A DNA stretch of 64,000 nt from Nereida ignava (GTDB lineage: Bacteria > Pseudomonadota > Alphaproteobacteria > Rhodobacterales > Rhodobacteraceae): assembly GCF_001049735.1 (NCBI RefSeq), contig NZ_CVPC01000007.1, forward strand, positions 1 through 64,000, read 5' to 3'. A program made the translations under genes and the position numbers. Shown here piece by piece: positions 42,594 to 50,829 of the stretch; within the stretch, counting starts at the first letter, position 1, and each line of letters begins with the position of its first letter. Under the pieces are notes generated by a model, which was not told where the DNA came from, ran no database searches, and was given only the letters and a program-made list of their open reading frames with translations.

Positions 42594-45500
42594 TTAGCTG
42601 CCTGCATTAAGCAGTTGCGCATTGCCGCCCGCAGCCGTTGTATCAACACAAACGTGCCGCTCATGGGTAAGCCAGCGCGCAAAATCCCCCTCACTCAACA
42701 ATGGGATCAACGCGCCGTCTCTTGCGGCCAAAGCCACACGGTAGTCACGCAACTGCTCGGGGGCGGCAAAACTCACAACTGCCGCAAAACCCTGCAACGT
42801 ACTCAGCGCTTCTGCTGTCACCTCACCGTTTATTGCGCCATCTAACAGCAAGCCTGACGTTGCCATAATCGGATAACACCCCGCCTGTTCTGCTGCCTCA
42901 GCTTGCTGTGCTGCCGCTTGCGGTCCCGGCCCAAGGCACAAGACCGTTCCGCGCCCGTGGGTTGTCATGCGGTTCGATTCACCCGTTGGTCCCGGAAAAA
43001 CCTGGCTGTCCAAAGCCGCACCTGACAGTTGCGCCGCATCAATTACAGCCTGAACCCGATCGGTCGCAACGCTGCGCTGCTCAGTATGCGCAATCACGCG
43101 GGCTTCGGGCTTGGTGAACCGCGCAACATAATTTGGACCACCTGCCTTCGGCCCAGTGCCCGACATCCCCTCGCCCCCAAACGGTTGAGACCCCACCACG
43201 GCACCGATCTGATTGCGGTTAATATAGATGTTGCCCGCGTTCACGGTGCGCGACGCCAACGCGATCCGATCATCAATTCGGCTGTGCATCCCAAAAGTTA
43301 GCCCGTAACCCGTGGCATTAATGTCGGCCATTACGCGCATCAAATCCGACGCTGCAAAAGTGGCTACGTGCAAGACAGGGCCAAAGATTTCCTCGCGCAG
43401 ATCAGAAATGCCGTTCACACGGATCACGCTTGGCGCCACAAAATGACCTTCGCTTGGCACTGAAACCTGATGCAGCAATCGCCCTTCATGCTGCGCTATC
43501 TTGATATGTGCATCAATCTTGGCTTTCGCAGCCGCATCAATTGCAGGGCCTATATCCGTTGCCAAATCCCACGGTGCGCCTACACGCAACTCATCCATCG
43601 CCCCGTAGAGCATCGTCAGCATTTTATCCGCGACGTCTTGTTGCACATAAAGCACCCGAAGCGCCGAGCACCGTTGCCCCGCAGACTGAAAAGCAGATGC
43701 CACAATATCCCGCACCGCCTGTTCGGGCAGCGCGGTGCTGTCGACAATCATCGCGTTCAGCCCACCTGTCTCTGCAATAAGTGGCGCATGGGGGGCAACA
43801 TTGGCAGCCATCGCGCGGTTGATCGACTGCGCAGTTGCGGTTGAGCCGGTAAAGCAAATACCATCAATCCGCGCATCACTGCTCAAGGCTTTTCCAACCA
43901 CATCCCCACGGCCAGGCAAAAGCTGCAACACATCGGCGGGAACACCCGCCTCATGCAAAAGTTCTGTCGACCGCAATGAGATCAAGGTTGTTGCCTCAGC
44001 GGGTTTGGCTAAAACGCCATTACCAGCGGCAAGCGCCCCCGCAATTTGGCCCGTGAAAATCGCCAGCGGAAAATTCCACGGCGAAATGCACGTAAAGATA
44101 CCACGCGCAGGCGCAGAGAGTTCAACGCTACGGGCCGCGTAGTACCGCAGAAAATCAACAGCCTCACGCAATTCGCCCACTGCATCCATCGCGGTTTTGC
44201 CGGCCTCGCGGGCAAGTAATGCAAACAACTCACCGAAATGCGCCTCATAGAGATTGGCCGCTTTGCGCAACACATCCCCACGTTCCGCCGCTGATACGTT
44301 CCACGACACCGCACGTGCGATTGCCTCATGCGTTTGTGCCTCGGTCATGTAGGTCAGTTTGCCCACCAAAACCTGTGGCGCGGCAGGGTCAAATACATCT
44401 ACCTGCTCACCGCCCTTACTGCGTAAATCCCAAACGTGGTTTTGATACGGCAGACGCGCAGCCTCTAACTGATCCACGTCGTGGGTATTGTGCAAATCCC
44501 AACCACGCGAGTTCAGCCGTTCGGGCGCATAAATATCCGCCGGTTTGGGTAACACAGCGCCACTCGCCAACGCATCTTTAAACGGGCTGGCGGCGACCAC
44601 CTCGGCAGGAACCGCCTTATCAACAATTTGATTTACAAACGAGCTATTCGCCCCGTTCTCCAAAAGGCGGCGCACCAGATAGGCCAGCAAATCTTCGTGG
44701 GTGCCCACGGGCGCGTAAATGCGGCAGCGGATATTTTCACTTTGCACCACCACATCATGCAGCGCCTCGCCCATGCCATGGAGCCGTTGAAATTCATACG
44801 CGTCACGCTCAGCGCCCATCTCAAGAATAGCAGCAACAGAGTGGGCGTTGTGCGTCGCAAATTGCGGGTAAATCCTATCCGTGTAGCCAAGCAATTTTTG
44901 CGCACAGCACAGATATGACACATCCGTGGCCCGCTTTTTAGTGAAGACAGGATAGTCGTTCAGGCCTTCAACTTGGGCGCGCTTAATCTCGGTATCCCAA
45001 TAGGCCCCTTTCACTAAGCGGATCATGATTTTGCGGTCAAGTTTCTGGGCCAGCGCATAGAGCCAATCAATAGAGGCGGCAGCACGTTTGCCGTATGCCT
45101 GCACAACCACACCAAAGCCGTCCCATCCCGCCAAAGACGGATCAGATAACACGGCCTCAATCACATCAAGTGACAGATCAAGGCGGTCCGCCTCCTCTGC
45201 GTCAATATTAAGCCCCATCCCCGCAGCCTTCGCTTGCTGCGCAAGGCCAAGGGTCAGCGGCACCAACTCACGCATCACACGATCAGCTTGGCCAAACTCG
45301 TATCTTGGGTGCAAGGCAGAAAGCTTGATTGAGATGCCAGGATTGTCACGAATATCTGCCTGCGTGCATGACGCCGCAAGGCGCTCAATCGCATCGGCAT
45401 ATGCATCATAAAACGCCTGTGCATCATCCGCGGTCATCGCGGCCTCGCCCAGCATGTCATATGAGTAAGTGTAACCGCGCTTGGTTTGGGCCAGCCCGCG

Positions 45501-46037
45501 TTTGACGGCCGCTTCAATCGTTTGACCCAGTACGAATTGCGCGCCCAGCTCTTTCATCGCGCGGGCTACCGCTTTGCGAATAACAGGTTCCCCCAGACGG
45601 CGCACCGCACCGCGCAACACGGACGCAACGCCCTGCCCATCGGTCAGTACTTTGCCCGTCAGCATCAGGCCCCAAGTAGACGCGTTCACCAAAGGCGAGC
45701 TGGAATTACCCAAGTGCTTTGCCCATTCAGATGGCGCGATCTTGTCTTCGATCAGCGCATCAATGGTGGTCGCATCTGGCACCCGCAACAATGCTTCGGC
45801 TAAACACATTAGCGAAACACCTTCCTCGGTCGACAACCCATATTCTGCCAAAAACACCTCCATGAGGCTTGGCTTTTTGTCGTTGCGAATGGCGTTGACC
45901 AATCCAACAGCGCGGTGATGCGCAGCGTTATGGAATTCGGGCGTAAACGCTGCCTGTGTAGTTAGCTGCGAAATAAGCAGCGCTTCGTCTGCGGTGTGCT
46001 GTGCGCGAATAGCGGCACGCTTTGCTGAGTAATCCAT
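42594..46037 (-). CDS. putA: bifunctional proline dehydrogenase / P5C dehydrogenase PutA
   Basis: Encodes about 1147 residues that oxidise proline to glutamate in two steps. The proline dehydrogenase barrel (about 165 to 455) has IKLSALHPRYEFGQADRV and RLVKGAYWDTEIKRAQ. The aldehyde dehydrogenase domain (about 545 to 990) has CISPWNFPLAIFTGQIAGAL and the catalytic cysteine in FQSAGQRCSALRVLYV. The N-terminal ribbon-helix-helix repressor domain of enteric PutA is absent, so control falls to the divergent putR. The ATG at 46037 starts MDYSAKRAAIRAQH; codons upstream to 46082 are unlikely to be translated. Confidence 0.96.
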   Translation of the reverse strand: MDYSAKRAAIRAQHTADEALLISQLTTQAAFTPEFHNAAHHRAVGLVNAIRNDKKPSLMEVFLAEYGLSTEEGVSLMCLAEALLRVPDATTIDALIEDKIAPSEWAKHLGNSSSPLVNASTWGLMLTGKVLTDGQGVASVLRGAVRRLGEPVIRKAVARAMKELGAQFVLGQTIEAAVKRGLAQTKRGYTYSYDMLGEAAMTADDAQAFYDAYADAIERLAASCTQADIRDNPGISIKLSALHPRYEFGQADRVMRELVPLTLGLAQQAKAAGMGLNIDAEEADRLDLSLDVIEAVLSDPSLAGWDGFGVVVQAYGKRAAASIDWLYALAQKLDRKIMIRLVKGAYWDTEIKRAQVEGLNDYPVFTKKRATDVSYLCCAQKLLGYTDRIYPQFATHNAHSVAAILEMGAERDAYEFQRLHGMGEALHDVVVQSENIRCRIYAPVGTHEDLLAYLVRRLLENGANSSFVNQIVDKAVPAEVVAASPFKDALASGAVLPKPADIYAPERLNSRGWDLHNTHDVDQLEAARLPYQNHVWDLRSKGGEQVDVFDPAAPQVLVGKLTYMTEAQTHEAIARAVSWNVSAAERGDVLRKAANLYEAHFGELFALLAREAGKTAMDAVGELREAVDFLRYYAARSVELSAPARGIFTCISPWNFPLAIFTGQIAGALAAGNGVLAKPAEATTLISLRSTELLHEAGVPADVLQLLPGRGDVVGKALSSDARIDGICFTGSTATAQSINRAMAANVAPHAPLIAETGGLNAMIVDSTALPEQAVRDIVASAFQSAGQRCSALRVLYVQQDVADKMLTMLYGAMDELRVGAPWDLATDIGPAIDAAAKAKIDAHIKIAQHEGRLLHQVSVPSEGHFVAPSVIRVNGISDLREEIFGPVLHVATFAASDLMRVMADINATGYGLTFGMHSRIDDRIALASRTVNAGNIYINRNQIGAVVGSQPFGGEGMSGTGPKAGGPNYVARFTKPEARVIAHTEQRSVATDRVQAVIDAAQLSGAALDSQVFPGPTGESNRMTTHGRGTVLCLGPGPQAAAQQAEAAEQAGCYPIMATSGLLLDGAINGEVTAEALSTLQGFAAVVSFAAPEQLRDYRVALAARDGALIPLLSEGDFARWLTHERHVCVDTTAAGGNAQLLNAGS

Positions 46038-46175
46038 GGCCAAACGCCCCTCCCAAAAAGACTGAGAGCAACTTACAACCAACGCAAAAGTCAGATTGAC
46101 TATAAATTAATCCAAAGTAGTTTTATCAAACCTATTTTTAGGAATATTTTAGCCAGATCAAACATTGAGAATTAC

Positions 46176-46622
46176 ATGTATAGTTCGATTGACCGGATAG
46201 ATTACGCAATATTAGATGTGCTGGCTGTTGATGGCCGTGCTTCCGTCAGCAGTATCGCTGAGCGCGTGGGCCTATCTAAGACGCCCTGCCAAATCCGGCT
46301 CAAGAAATTACAACAGCTTGGCTATATCACGGGGTTTCGCGCCAACATCGACCAACGCAAATTGGGCCGCAGCAACGTAGCTTTTGTTGAGGTGAAGATG
46401 GCCGACACCCGCGAGACCGCCCTGCGCGCCTTCAACGAAGCGGTGCGCAAAATCCCCGAAGTTGAGATGTGCCACATGATCGCGGGGGCGTTTGACTATT
46501 TGTTGAAAGTGCGCACCGTCAGCACAGACGACTACCGCCGCGTTTTGGGTGAGAAAATCTCGTCACTGCCGCACGTCAGCTCTACCTCGACACATGTGTC
46601 AATTGAAGCCATCCACGAGTAG
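46176..46622 (+). CDS. putR: Lrp/AsnC-family regulator PutR
   Basis: Encodes 148 residues: an N-terminal HTH (RIDYAILDVLAVDGRASVSS, LSKTPCQIRLKKLQQLGYI) and a C-terminal ligand-binding RAM domain (EVKMADTRETALRAFNEAV, HMIAGAFDYLLKV). It is divergent from putA across a 138-base AT-rich gap. In Agrobacterium and Rhodobacter, PutR activates putA in response to proline; the same is inferred here from layout and family. Confidence 0.92.
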   Translation: MYSSIDRIDYAILDVLAVDGRASVSSIAERVGLSKTPCQIRLKKLQQLGYITGFRANIDQRKLGRSNVAFVEVKMADTRETALRAFNEAVRKIPEVEMCHMIAGAFDYLLKVRTVSTDDYRRVLGEKISSLPHVSSTSTHVSIEAIHE

Positions 46623-46631
46623 CAGGCGCCA

Positions 46632-47021
46632 TTACTCAACGCTCTGTTCGTTCAACACTTTGCGCGCCACGCGGAAACACTCAAGCCCCTGGGGTACGCC
46701 GCAGTAAATTGCGATGACGTGAATGATAGCGCGAATTTCGTCTTGGCTAACACCGTTCTTGAGCGCACCACGACAATGGGTTTCCCATTCAGACATCTTA
46801 CCAAGCGCACCAATCATCGACAGGTTCATCATAGAGCGCGTCTTGGCGTCAATAACATCATCCCCCCAGCCAAACCCCCAACACCAAGCGGTCATGGCCT
46901 CTTGAAACGGACGGGTGAAATCATCCGCCGCAGCAAGGTTTTTCTCAACGTACTCTGCACCAAGTGTCGCCTTGCGCTGCTCAAGCCCTTTGAGAAACAA
47001 ATCTTCATCAAACGTATCCAT
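46632..47021 (-). CDS. carboxymuconolactone decarboxylase (CMD) family protein
   Basis: Encodes 129 residues. The CMD-type core is visible: AWCWGFGWGDDVIDAKTRSM, LSMIGALGKMSEWETHCRGA and GVSQDEIRAIIHVIAIYCGV. The protein resembles 4-carboxymuconolactone decarboxylase (PcaC) in length and motifs, but no other protocatechuate genes are near, so the substrate is uncertain. The AhpD-like CxxC is absent. ATG at 47021 follows a GGAAAA-type site. Confidence 0.82.
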   Translation of the reverse strand: MDTFDEDLFLKGLEQRKATLGAEYVEKNLAAADDFTRPFQEAMTAWCWGFGWGDDVIDAKTRSMMNLSMIGALGKMSEWETHCRGALKNGVSQDEIRAIIHVIAIYCGVPQGLECFRVARKVLNEQSVE

Positions 47022-47321
47022 GGTGTTTTCCTTTTTGGGTACTGACACAATACGCCAATGTGTTGTGATGCTTGTCAAATCCTTGCGCAAAACGCGTGGT
47101 GGCTTTAGCCCCAAACTTCTTGTACCAATTTGAAATTTGCTTGCTTTCAAAAGCAGACTCAGGCCATCTTGCGGAGTGGGCAGGCGATGGCGTCGCCAGC
47201 ATGTATTGCACGCCCATTATCCCCATTTCCTGAACGCCGGGATTTTCTTTGCCGTGATGCGGTTGAGGGAGATCGGCTTCCTTGATTGGCATTCCGGCAC
47301 GTTTGTGAAGGAACCATTGTC

Positions 47322-48524
47322 ATGGAACGTCCAGAATTTTACCGCTTTCATCAGGGTGAAAAATCCCTGCCTTTTGATGCTTCTGAATATGCCAACCGCC
47401 TAAAACGCCTGCGAGCAGATATGCAGGCCAACGGGGTGGACGCGTGCGTGTTCACATCAATGCATAACGTGGCCTACTACTCGGGGTTTCTTTACTGCGC
47501 CTTCGGCCGCCCCTACGCGATTGTCGTGACCCAAACCGAAGATGTCACGATCAGTGCGGGCATCGATGCAGCACAACCTTGGCGCAGAAGTAGCGGCGAC
47601 AACATCACCTACACCGACTGGCAGCGAAACAACTATTGGCGCGCAATTTTGTCTGTCACTGGGGCGGGCAAGACCATCGGATATGAGGCCGATCACCTGA
47701 CGTTGAGCCAGTCCGAGCTGATGGATGCGTTCTTATCGCCCAAAGCAAAAGTTGATATGGCACCTGTCACGATGCGCCAACGAATGCATAAATCCGCGGC
47801 TGAAATTGAACTTATCCGCGCCTGCGCGCAAGTTGCCGATGTGGGCGGCTACGCCATAAAAGATGCGATCAAAGCGGGCACTCGTGAGATTGATGTGGCA
47901 ATGGCAGGTCGCGATGCAATGGAGTTAGAAATCGCCAAGCGGTTCCCCGATGCGGAATACCGCGATACGTGGGTGTGGTTTCAATCGGGCATCAACACTG
48001 ACGGCGCACATAACCCCGTAACAAGCCGCGCTCTGCAATCGGGTGATATCTTGAGCCTGAACACTTTCCCAATGATCAGCGCTTATTACACAGCACTTGA
48101 GCGGACGTTATTTGTTGAAAATGTAGACCCCGCCAGCTTAAAGATTTGGGAAGCAAACGTCGCGGCACATGAGCTGGGCATGAGCCTGCTGAAACCCGGA
48201 ATGAGTTGCGCGCAGGTCACCGAGCAGATCAACGACTTCTTCGCTGAGCGCGATTTGCTGCAATATCGTACGTTCGGTTACGGGCATTCCTTCGGCGTGC
48301 TGTCCCACTACTACGGGCGCGAAGCAGGATTAGAGCTGCGTGAGGACATCGACACGGTGCTTGAGCCCGGAATGGTGATTTCAATGGAGCCAATGCTGAC
48401 CATCCCCGAAGGCACACCCGGTGCTGGAGGTTACCGCGAGCATGACATCCTGGTCATCACAGAAGACGGCAACGAAAACATCACCGGCTACCCCTACGGC
48501 CCCGAATTCAACGTTGTAGGCTAA
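47322..48524 (+). CDS. creatinase (creatine amidinohydrolase)
   Basis: Encodes about 400 residues. The protein closely follows known bacterial creatinases, which split creatine to sarcosine and urea: TSMHNVAYYSGFLYCAFGRP, DAAQPWRRSSGDNITYTDWQ, WFQSGINTDGAHNPVTSRAL, YRTFGYGHSFGVLSHYYGRE and MEPMLTIPEGTPGAGGYREH. It has the pita-bread fold of M24 peptidases but lacks their metal ligands, as known for creatinase. The ATG at 47322 with AAGGAAC upstream is preferred over an earlier in-frame start at 47286. No creatininase or sarcosine oxidase gene is adjacent. Confidence 0.9.
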   Translation: MERPEFYRFHQGEKSLPFDASEYANRLKRLRADMQANGVDACVFTSMHNVAYYSGFLYCAFGRPYAIVVTQTEDVTISAGIDAAQPWRRSSGDNITYTDWQRNNYWRAILSVTGAGKTIGYEADHLTLSQSELMDAFLSPKAKVDMAPVTMRQRMHKSAAEIELIRACAQVADVGGYAIKDAIKAGTREIDVAMAGRDAMELEIAKRFPDAEYRDTWVWFQSGINTDGAHNPVTSRALQSGDILSLNTFPMISAYYTALERTLFVENVDPASLKIWEANVAAHELGMSLLKPGMSCAQVTEQINDFFAERDLLQYRTFGYGHSFGVLSHYYGREAGLELREDIDTVLEPGMVISMEPMLTIPEGTPGAGGYREHDILVITEDGNENITGYPYGPEFNVVG

Positions 48525-48532
48525 TAAAACAA

Positions 48533-48557
48533 ATCAGGGGGCCAAGCGCCCCTTGAT
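48533..48557 (-). terminator. hairpin after creatinase
   Basis: ATCAGGGGGC and GCCCCTTGAT pair (one G-T) around a 5-base loop, starting 9 bases after the creatinase stop. T-rich sequence follows only on the minus strand (TTTGTTTT), so as a factor-independent terminator it works best for minus-strand transcription; for creatinase it may only stabilise the mRNA end. Confidence 0.5.
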
Positions 48558-48678
48558 ACTCCCAACGGCGGCGCCGCTTGCTTGCTGAAACCAGTTCAGC
48601 CAAATCATCATATCCTCGACACTCAACCGGCCCAACTTTGCGCATCGGGGCATTTGACCCATGCCTTTCTGAAGTGTA

Positions 48679-48693
48679 GAACAAAGTAAGAAC
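48679..48693 (+). promoter_or_regulatory. LexA (SOS) box of imuA-imuB-dnaE2
   Basis: GAACAAAGTAAGAAC is an exact match to the alphaproteobacterial LexA operator GAAC-N7-GAAC. It lies 24 bases before the imuA ATG at 48717. This cassette is LexA-controlled in other alphaproteobacteria, so DNA damage should induce it. Confidence 0.9.
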
Positions 48694-48716
48694 ATTTGGG
48701 AATCAAAGTGCCGTGT

Positions 48717-49391
48717 ATGGAGCCGATATTTCTTCAAAAGAAAAAGTTTTCTCACCCGCAGCAAGCCGGGCCAGTCCGTCATACTTTATCGGAAGTTTTC
48801 CCAGAAACGGCCACAGACGCCGCGGCGCTGGCGTATGTCCTTTCATGTTTGCCGCGCACCCATGCTCCTATCCTATGGGTGCAAGATCACCTGTCAGCAC
48901 GCGAAACGGGACGGCCCTATCTTGCAGGTATTGGTGCGGGGCGAGCCATCATTACCATCAATCTATCCCGCCCCGTCGATGTGTTGTGGACCCTAGAAAA
49001 CAGCTTGCGATGCCACACACTCGCAGCGGTCATCGGAGAGCTTTGGGGCGACCCAAACGCAGTAGATTTCACGGCTACAAAACGGCTCGCGCTCCGCTCA
49101 GAGGCATCAAATGTGCCGTGCTGGCTGATCCGCCATGCAGCAACCCCGAACCTGAGTGCTGCACGCGCGCGCTGGCGCATTGGCTCGGCCCCCTCTGCGC
49201 TTCATCCTCACGATCAACAGGCACCAGGTATGCCGCGCTGGTCTCTCGACTTGTTTCGCGCGCATCACGCACGGCCTGCCAAATGGACGGTCACTTATGA
49301 CCGGACGACGGATTGTGTCGATCCACTTCCCCTACCTCGCAATAGAGAGGTGGGAGCGCGTGATGGAACGGCAAGGCAACTCACCGGCTGA
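48717..49391 (+). CDS. imuA: ImuA, SOS mutagenesis factor
   Basis: Encodes about 224 residues of the ImuA family, a RecA/SulA-like protein that acts with ImuB and DnaE2 in damage-induced translesion synthesis. Recognisable parts are HTLSEVFPETATDAAALAYV, PILWVQDHLSARETGRPYLA, LWTLENSLRCHTLAAVIGEL and TATKRLALRSEASNVPCWLI. The start is uncertain: ATG at 48717, GTG at 48708 and TTG at 48696 are all in frame; the ATG leaves room after the LexA box. Its 3' end overlaps imuB by 95 bases in another frame. Confidence 0.85.
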   Translation: MEPIFLQKKKFSHPQQAGPVRHTLSEVFPETATDAAALAYVLSCLPRTHAPILWVQDHLSARETGRPYLAGIGAGRAIITINLSRPVDVLWTLENSLRCHTLAAVIGELWGDPNAVDFTATKRLALRSEASNVPCWLIRHAATPNLSAARARWRIGSAPSALHPHDQQAPGMPRWSLDLFRAHHARPAKWTVTYDRTTDCVDPLPLPRNREVGARDGTARQLTG

Positions 49392-50829
49392 TGACATACC
49401 ATTGACCCTAATCGTTGAGGGAACCCATGGCCCTGTGATTCATGCTACTAATCGCACCGCACGAACCATGGGCGTTCAAATCGGTGCACGCGTCGTCGAC
49501 ATGAGGGCAATTTGCCCTGAGTTACAAACAGAATACGCCGACCGAGAAGGGGACAAAGCTGCCCTAGAACGGCTTGTACTCTGGGCGCGGCGTTGGTGTC
49601 CGTGGACCGCGAGCGATGGCGCAGATGGGCTGATCTTGGATACAACGGGATCCGCACATCTTTTCGGCGACGAAGATGCGATGTTGATCGAAATGGAAAC
49701 GCAGTTCTCACTACTTGGGTTAACATCACGTCTCGCAATTGCACCAACCCAAGGGGCCGCGTGGGCATTGGCGCGCTTTGGCACCGTGCGCAGCATATGT
49801 ACAGAAGGTGAAATCGCACAAAGACTTAGCCCTTTGTCCGTAAGTGGTCTTCGGCTGAGTGCAGAAACAGTACTGCTTCTGCAACGTCTTGGGCTCAAAA
49901 CAATCGGGGCACTTATGAATGTGCCTCGCCTCTCTTTGGCGCGCAGATTTGTCAAAGCAGCCCTAACCGCTAACCCACTAGTGCGCTTGGATCAGGCCTT
50001 GGGTAAGCTTGCAGAACCAGTAGCAAGCGTTGAAGCAAAACCGCGTTTTTCCGCACAAAGCCGGCTCCCAGAACCAATATTCGACCCCGCGCCCTATTTA
50101 CCACAACTGTGCGACAATCTCTGTGACGCACTGCAGAACGCAGGAATGGGGTGTCGCTATCTAAATTTGACAGTTTACAGAACCGATGGCGATGTCAGCC
50201 ACATAGATGTCGCCACCGCAGCCAGTACCCGTGATCCGGTCCATTTACACAGCCTGTTTCGAGACAAGCTTGAGCGCATAAACCCGGGGTTTGGCTTTGA
50301 CCTGATCACACTTACAGCAGGTGGCGTTGAAGCGATCCAAATAGTGCAAACCCAATTAGGAGGTGAAGCACACAGTGATCTACAGCTGACACAACTTTTG
50401 GACCGGCTTACCGCCAAATTTGGTCCGCGATCAGTGTCGTATCCGGTGGTGTATGAAAGTCATGTCCCCGAGCGTGCTCAGCGACGTATAAGCAATTTCG
50501 GCGCTCCGCCGCCCCAAACTGCTGAATTGATAAAAGAACGCCCGATCAGGCTGTTGGATATACCCGAAGAAGTGCATGTCCTTTACGCTGTACCCGAAGG
50601 GCCCCCCGCACAATTTATATGGCGCAGAAAAAACCACCGCGTCACACGTTATGCTGGGCCTGAACGCATTGCTCCAGAGTGGTGGAAGGACCGACCCGGT
50701 ACACGTTTGCGCGATTACTTCAAGATTGAGGATCAAACAGGGCGCCGCATCTGGCTCTATCGTGAGGGCCTGCATGAAGATGGGCGCGGCGGTGATCCGC
50801 GCTGGTTCATCCATGGGATGTTTGCCTAA
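49297..50829 (+). CDS. imuB: ImuB, inactive Y-family polymerase homologue
   Basis: Encodes 510 residues of the DinB/Y-family group. It starts MTGRRIVSIHFPYLAIERWE and keeps the family layout (VDMRAICPELQTEYADREGD, DTTGSAHLFGDEDAMLIEM, FGTVRSICTEGEIAQRLSPL). ImuB proteins lack the catalytic acidic residues and act as a scaffold that brings DnaE2 to the beta clamp. The ATG at 49297 lies within imuA. Its stop overlaps the dnaE2 ATG by one base. Confidence 0.92.
   Translation: MTGRRIVSIHFPYLAIERWERVMERQGNSPADDIPLTLIVEGTHGPVIHATNRTARTMGVQIGARVVDMRAICPELQTEYADREGDKAALERLVLWARRWCPWTASDGADGLILDTTGSAHLFGDEDAMLIEMETQFSLLGLTSRLAIAPTQGAAWALARFGTVRSICTEGEIAQRLSPLSVSGLRLSAETVLLLQRLGLKTIGALMNVPRLSLARRFVKAALTANPLVRLDQALGKLAEPVASVEAKPRFSAQSRLPEPIFDPAPYLPQLCDNLCDALQNAGMGCRYLNLTVYRTDGDVSHIDVATAASTRDPVHLHSLFRDKLERINPGFGFDLITLTAGGVEAIQIVQTQLGGEAHSDLQLTQLLDRLTAKFGPRSVSYPVVYESHVPERAQRRISNFGAPPPQTAELIKERPIRLLDIPEEVHVLYAVPEGPPAQFIWRRKNHRVTRYAGPERIAPEWWKDRPGTRLRDYFKIEDQTGRRIWLYREGLHEDGRGGDPRWFIHGMFA

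Noticed and set aside
48534-48782. Minus-strand frame of 82 codons between creatinase and imuA
   Set aside because: No recognisable family or ribosome binding site, and it covers the LexA box and the imuA start; at best a remnant of something older.
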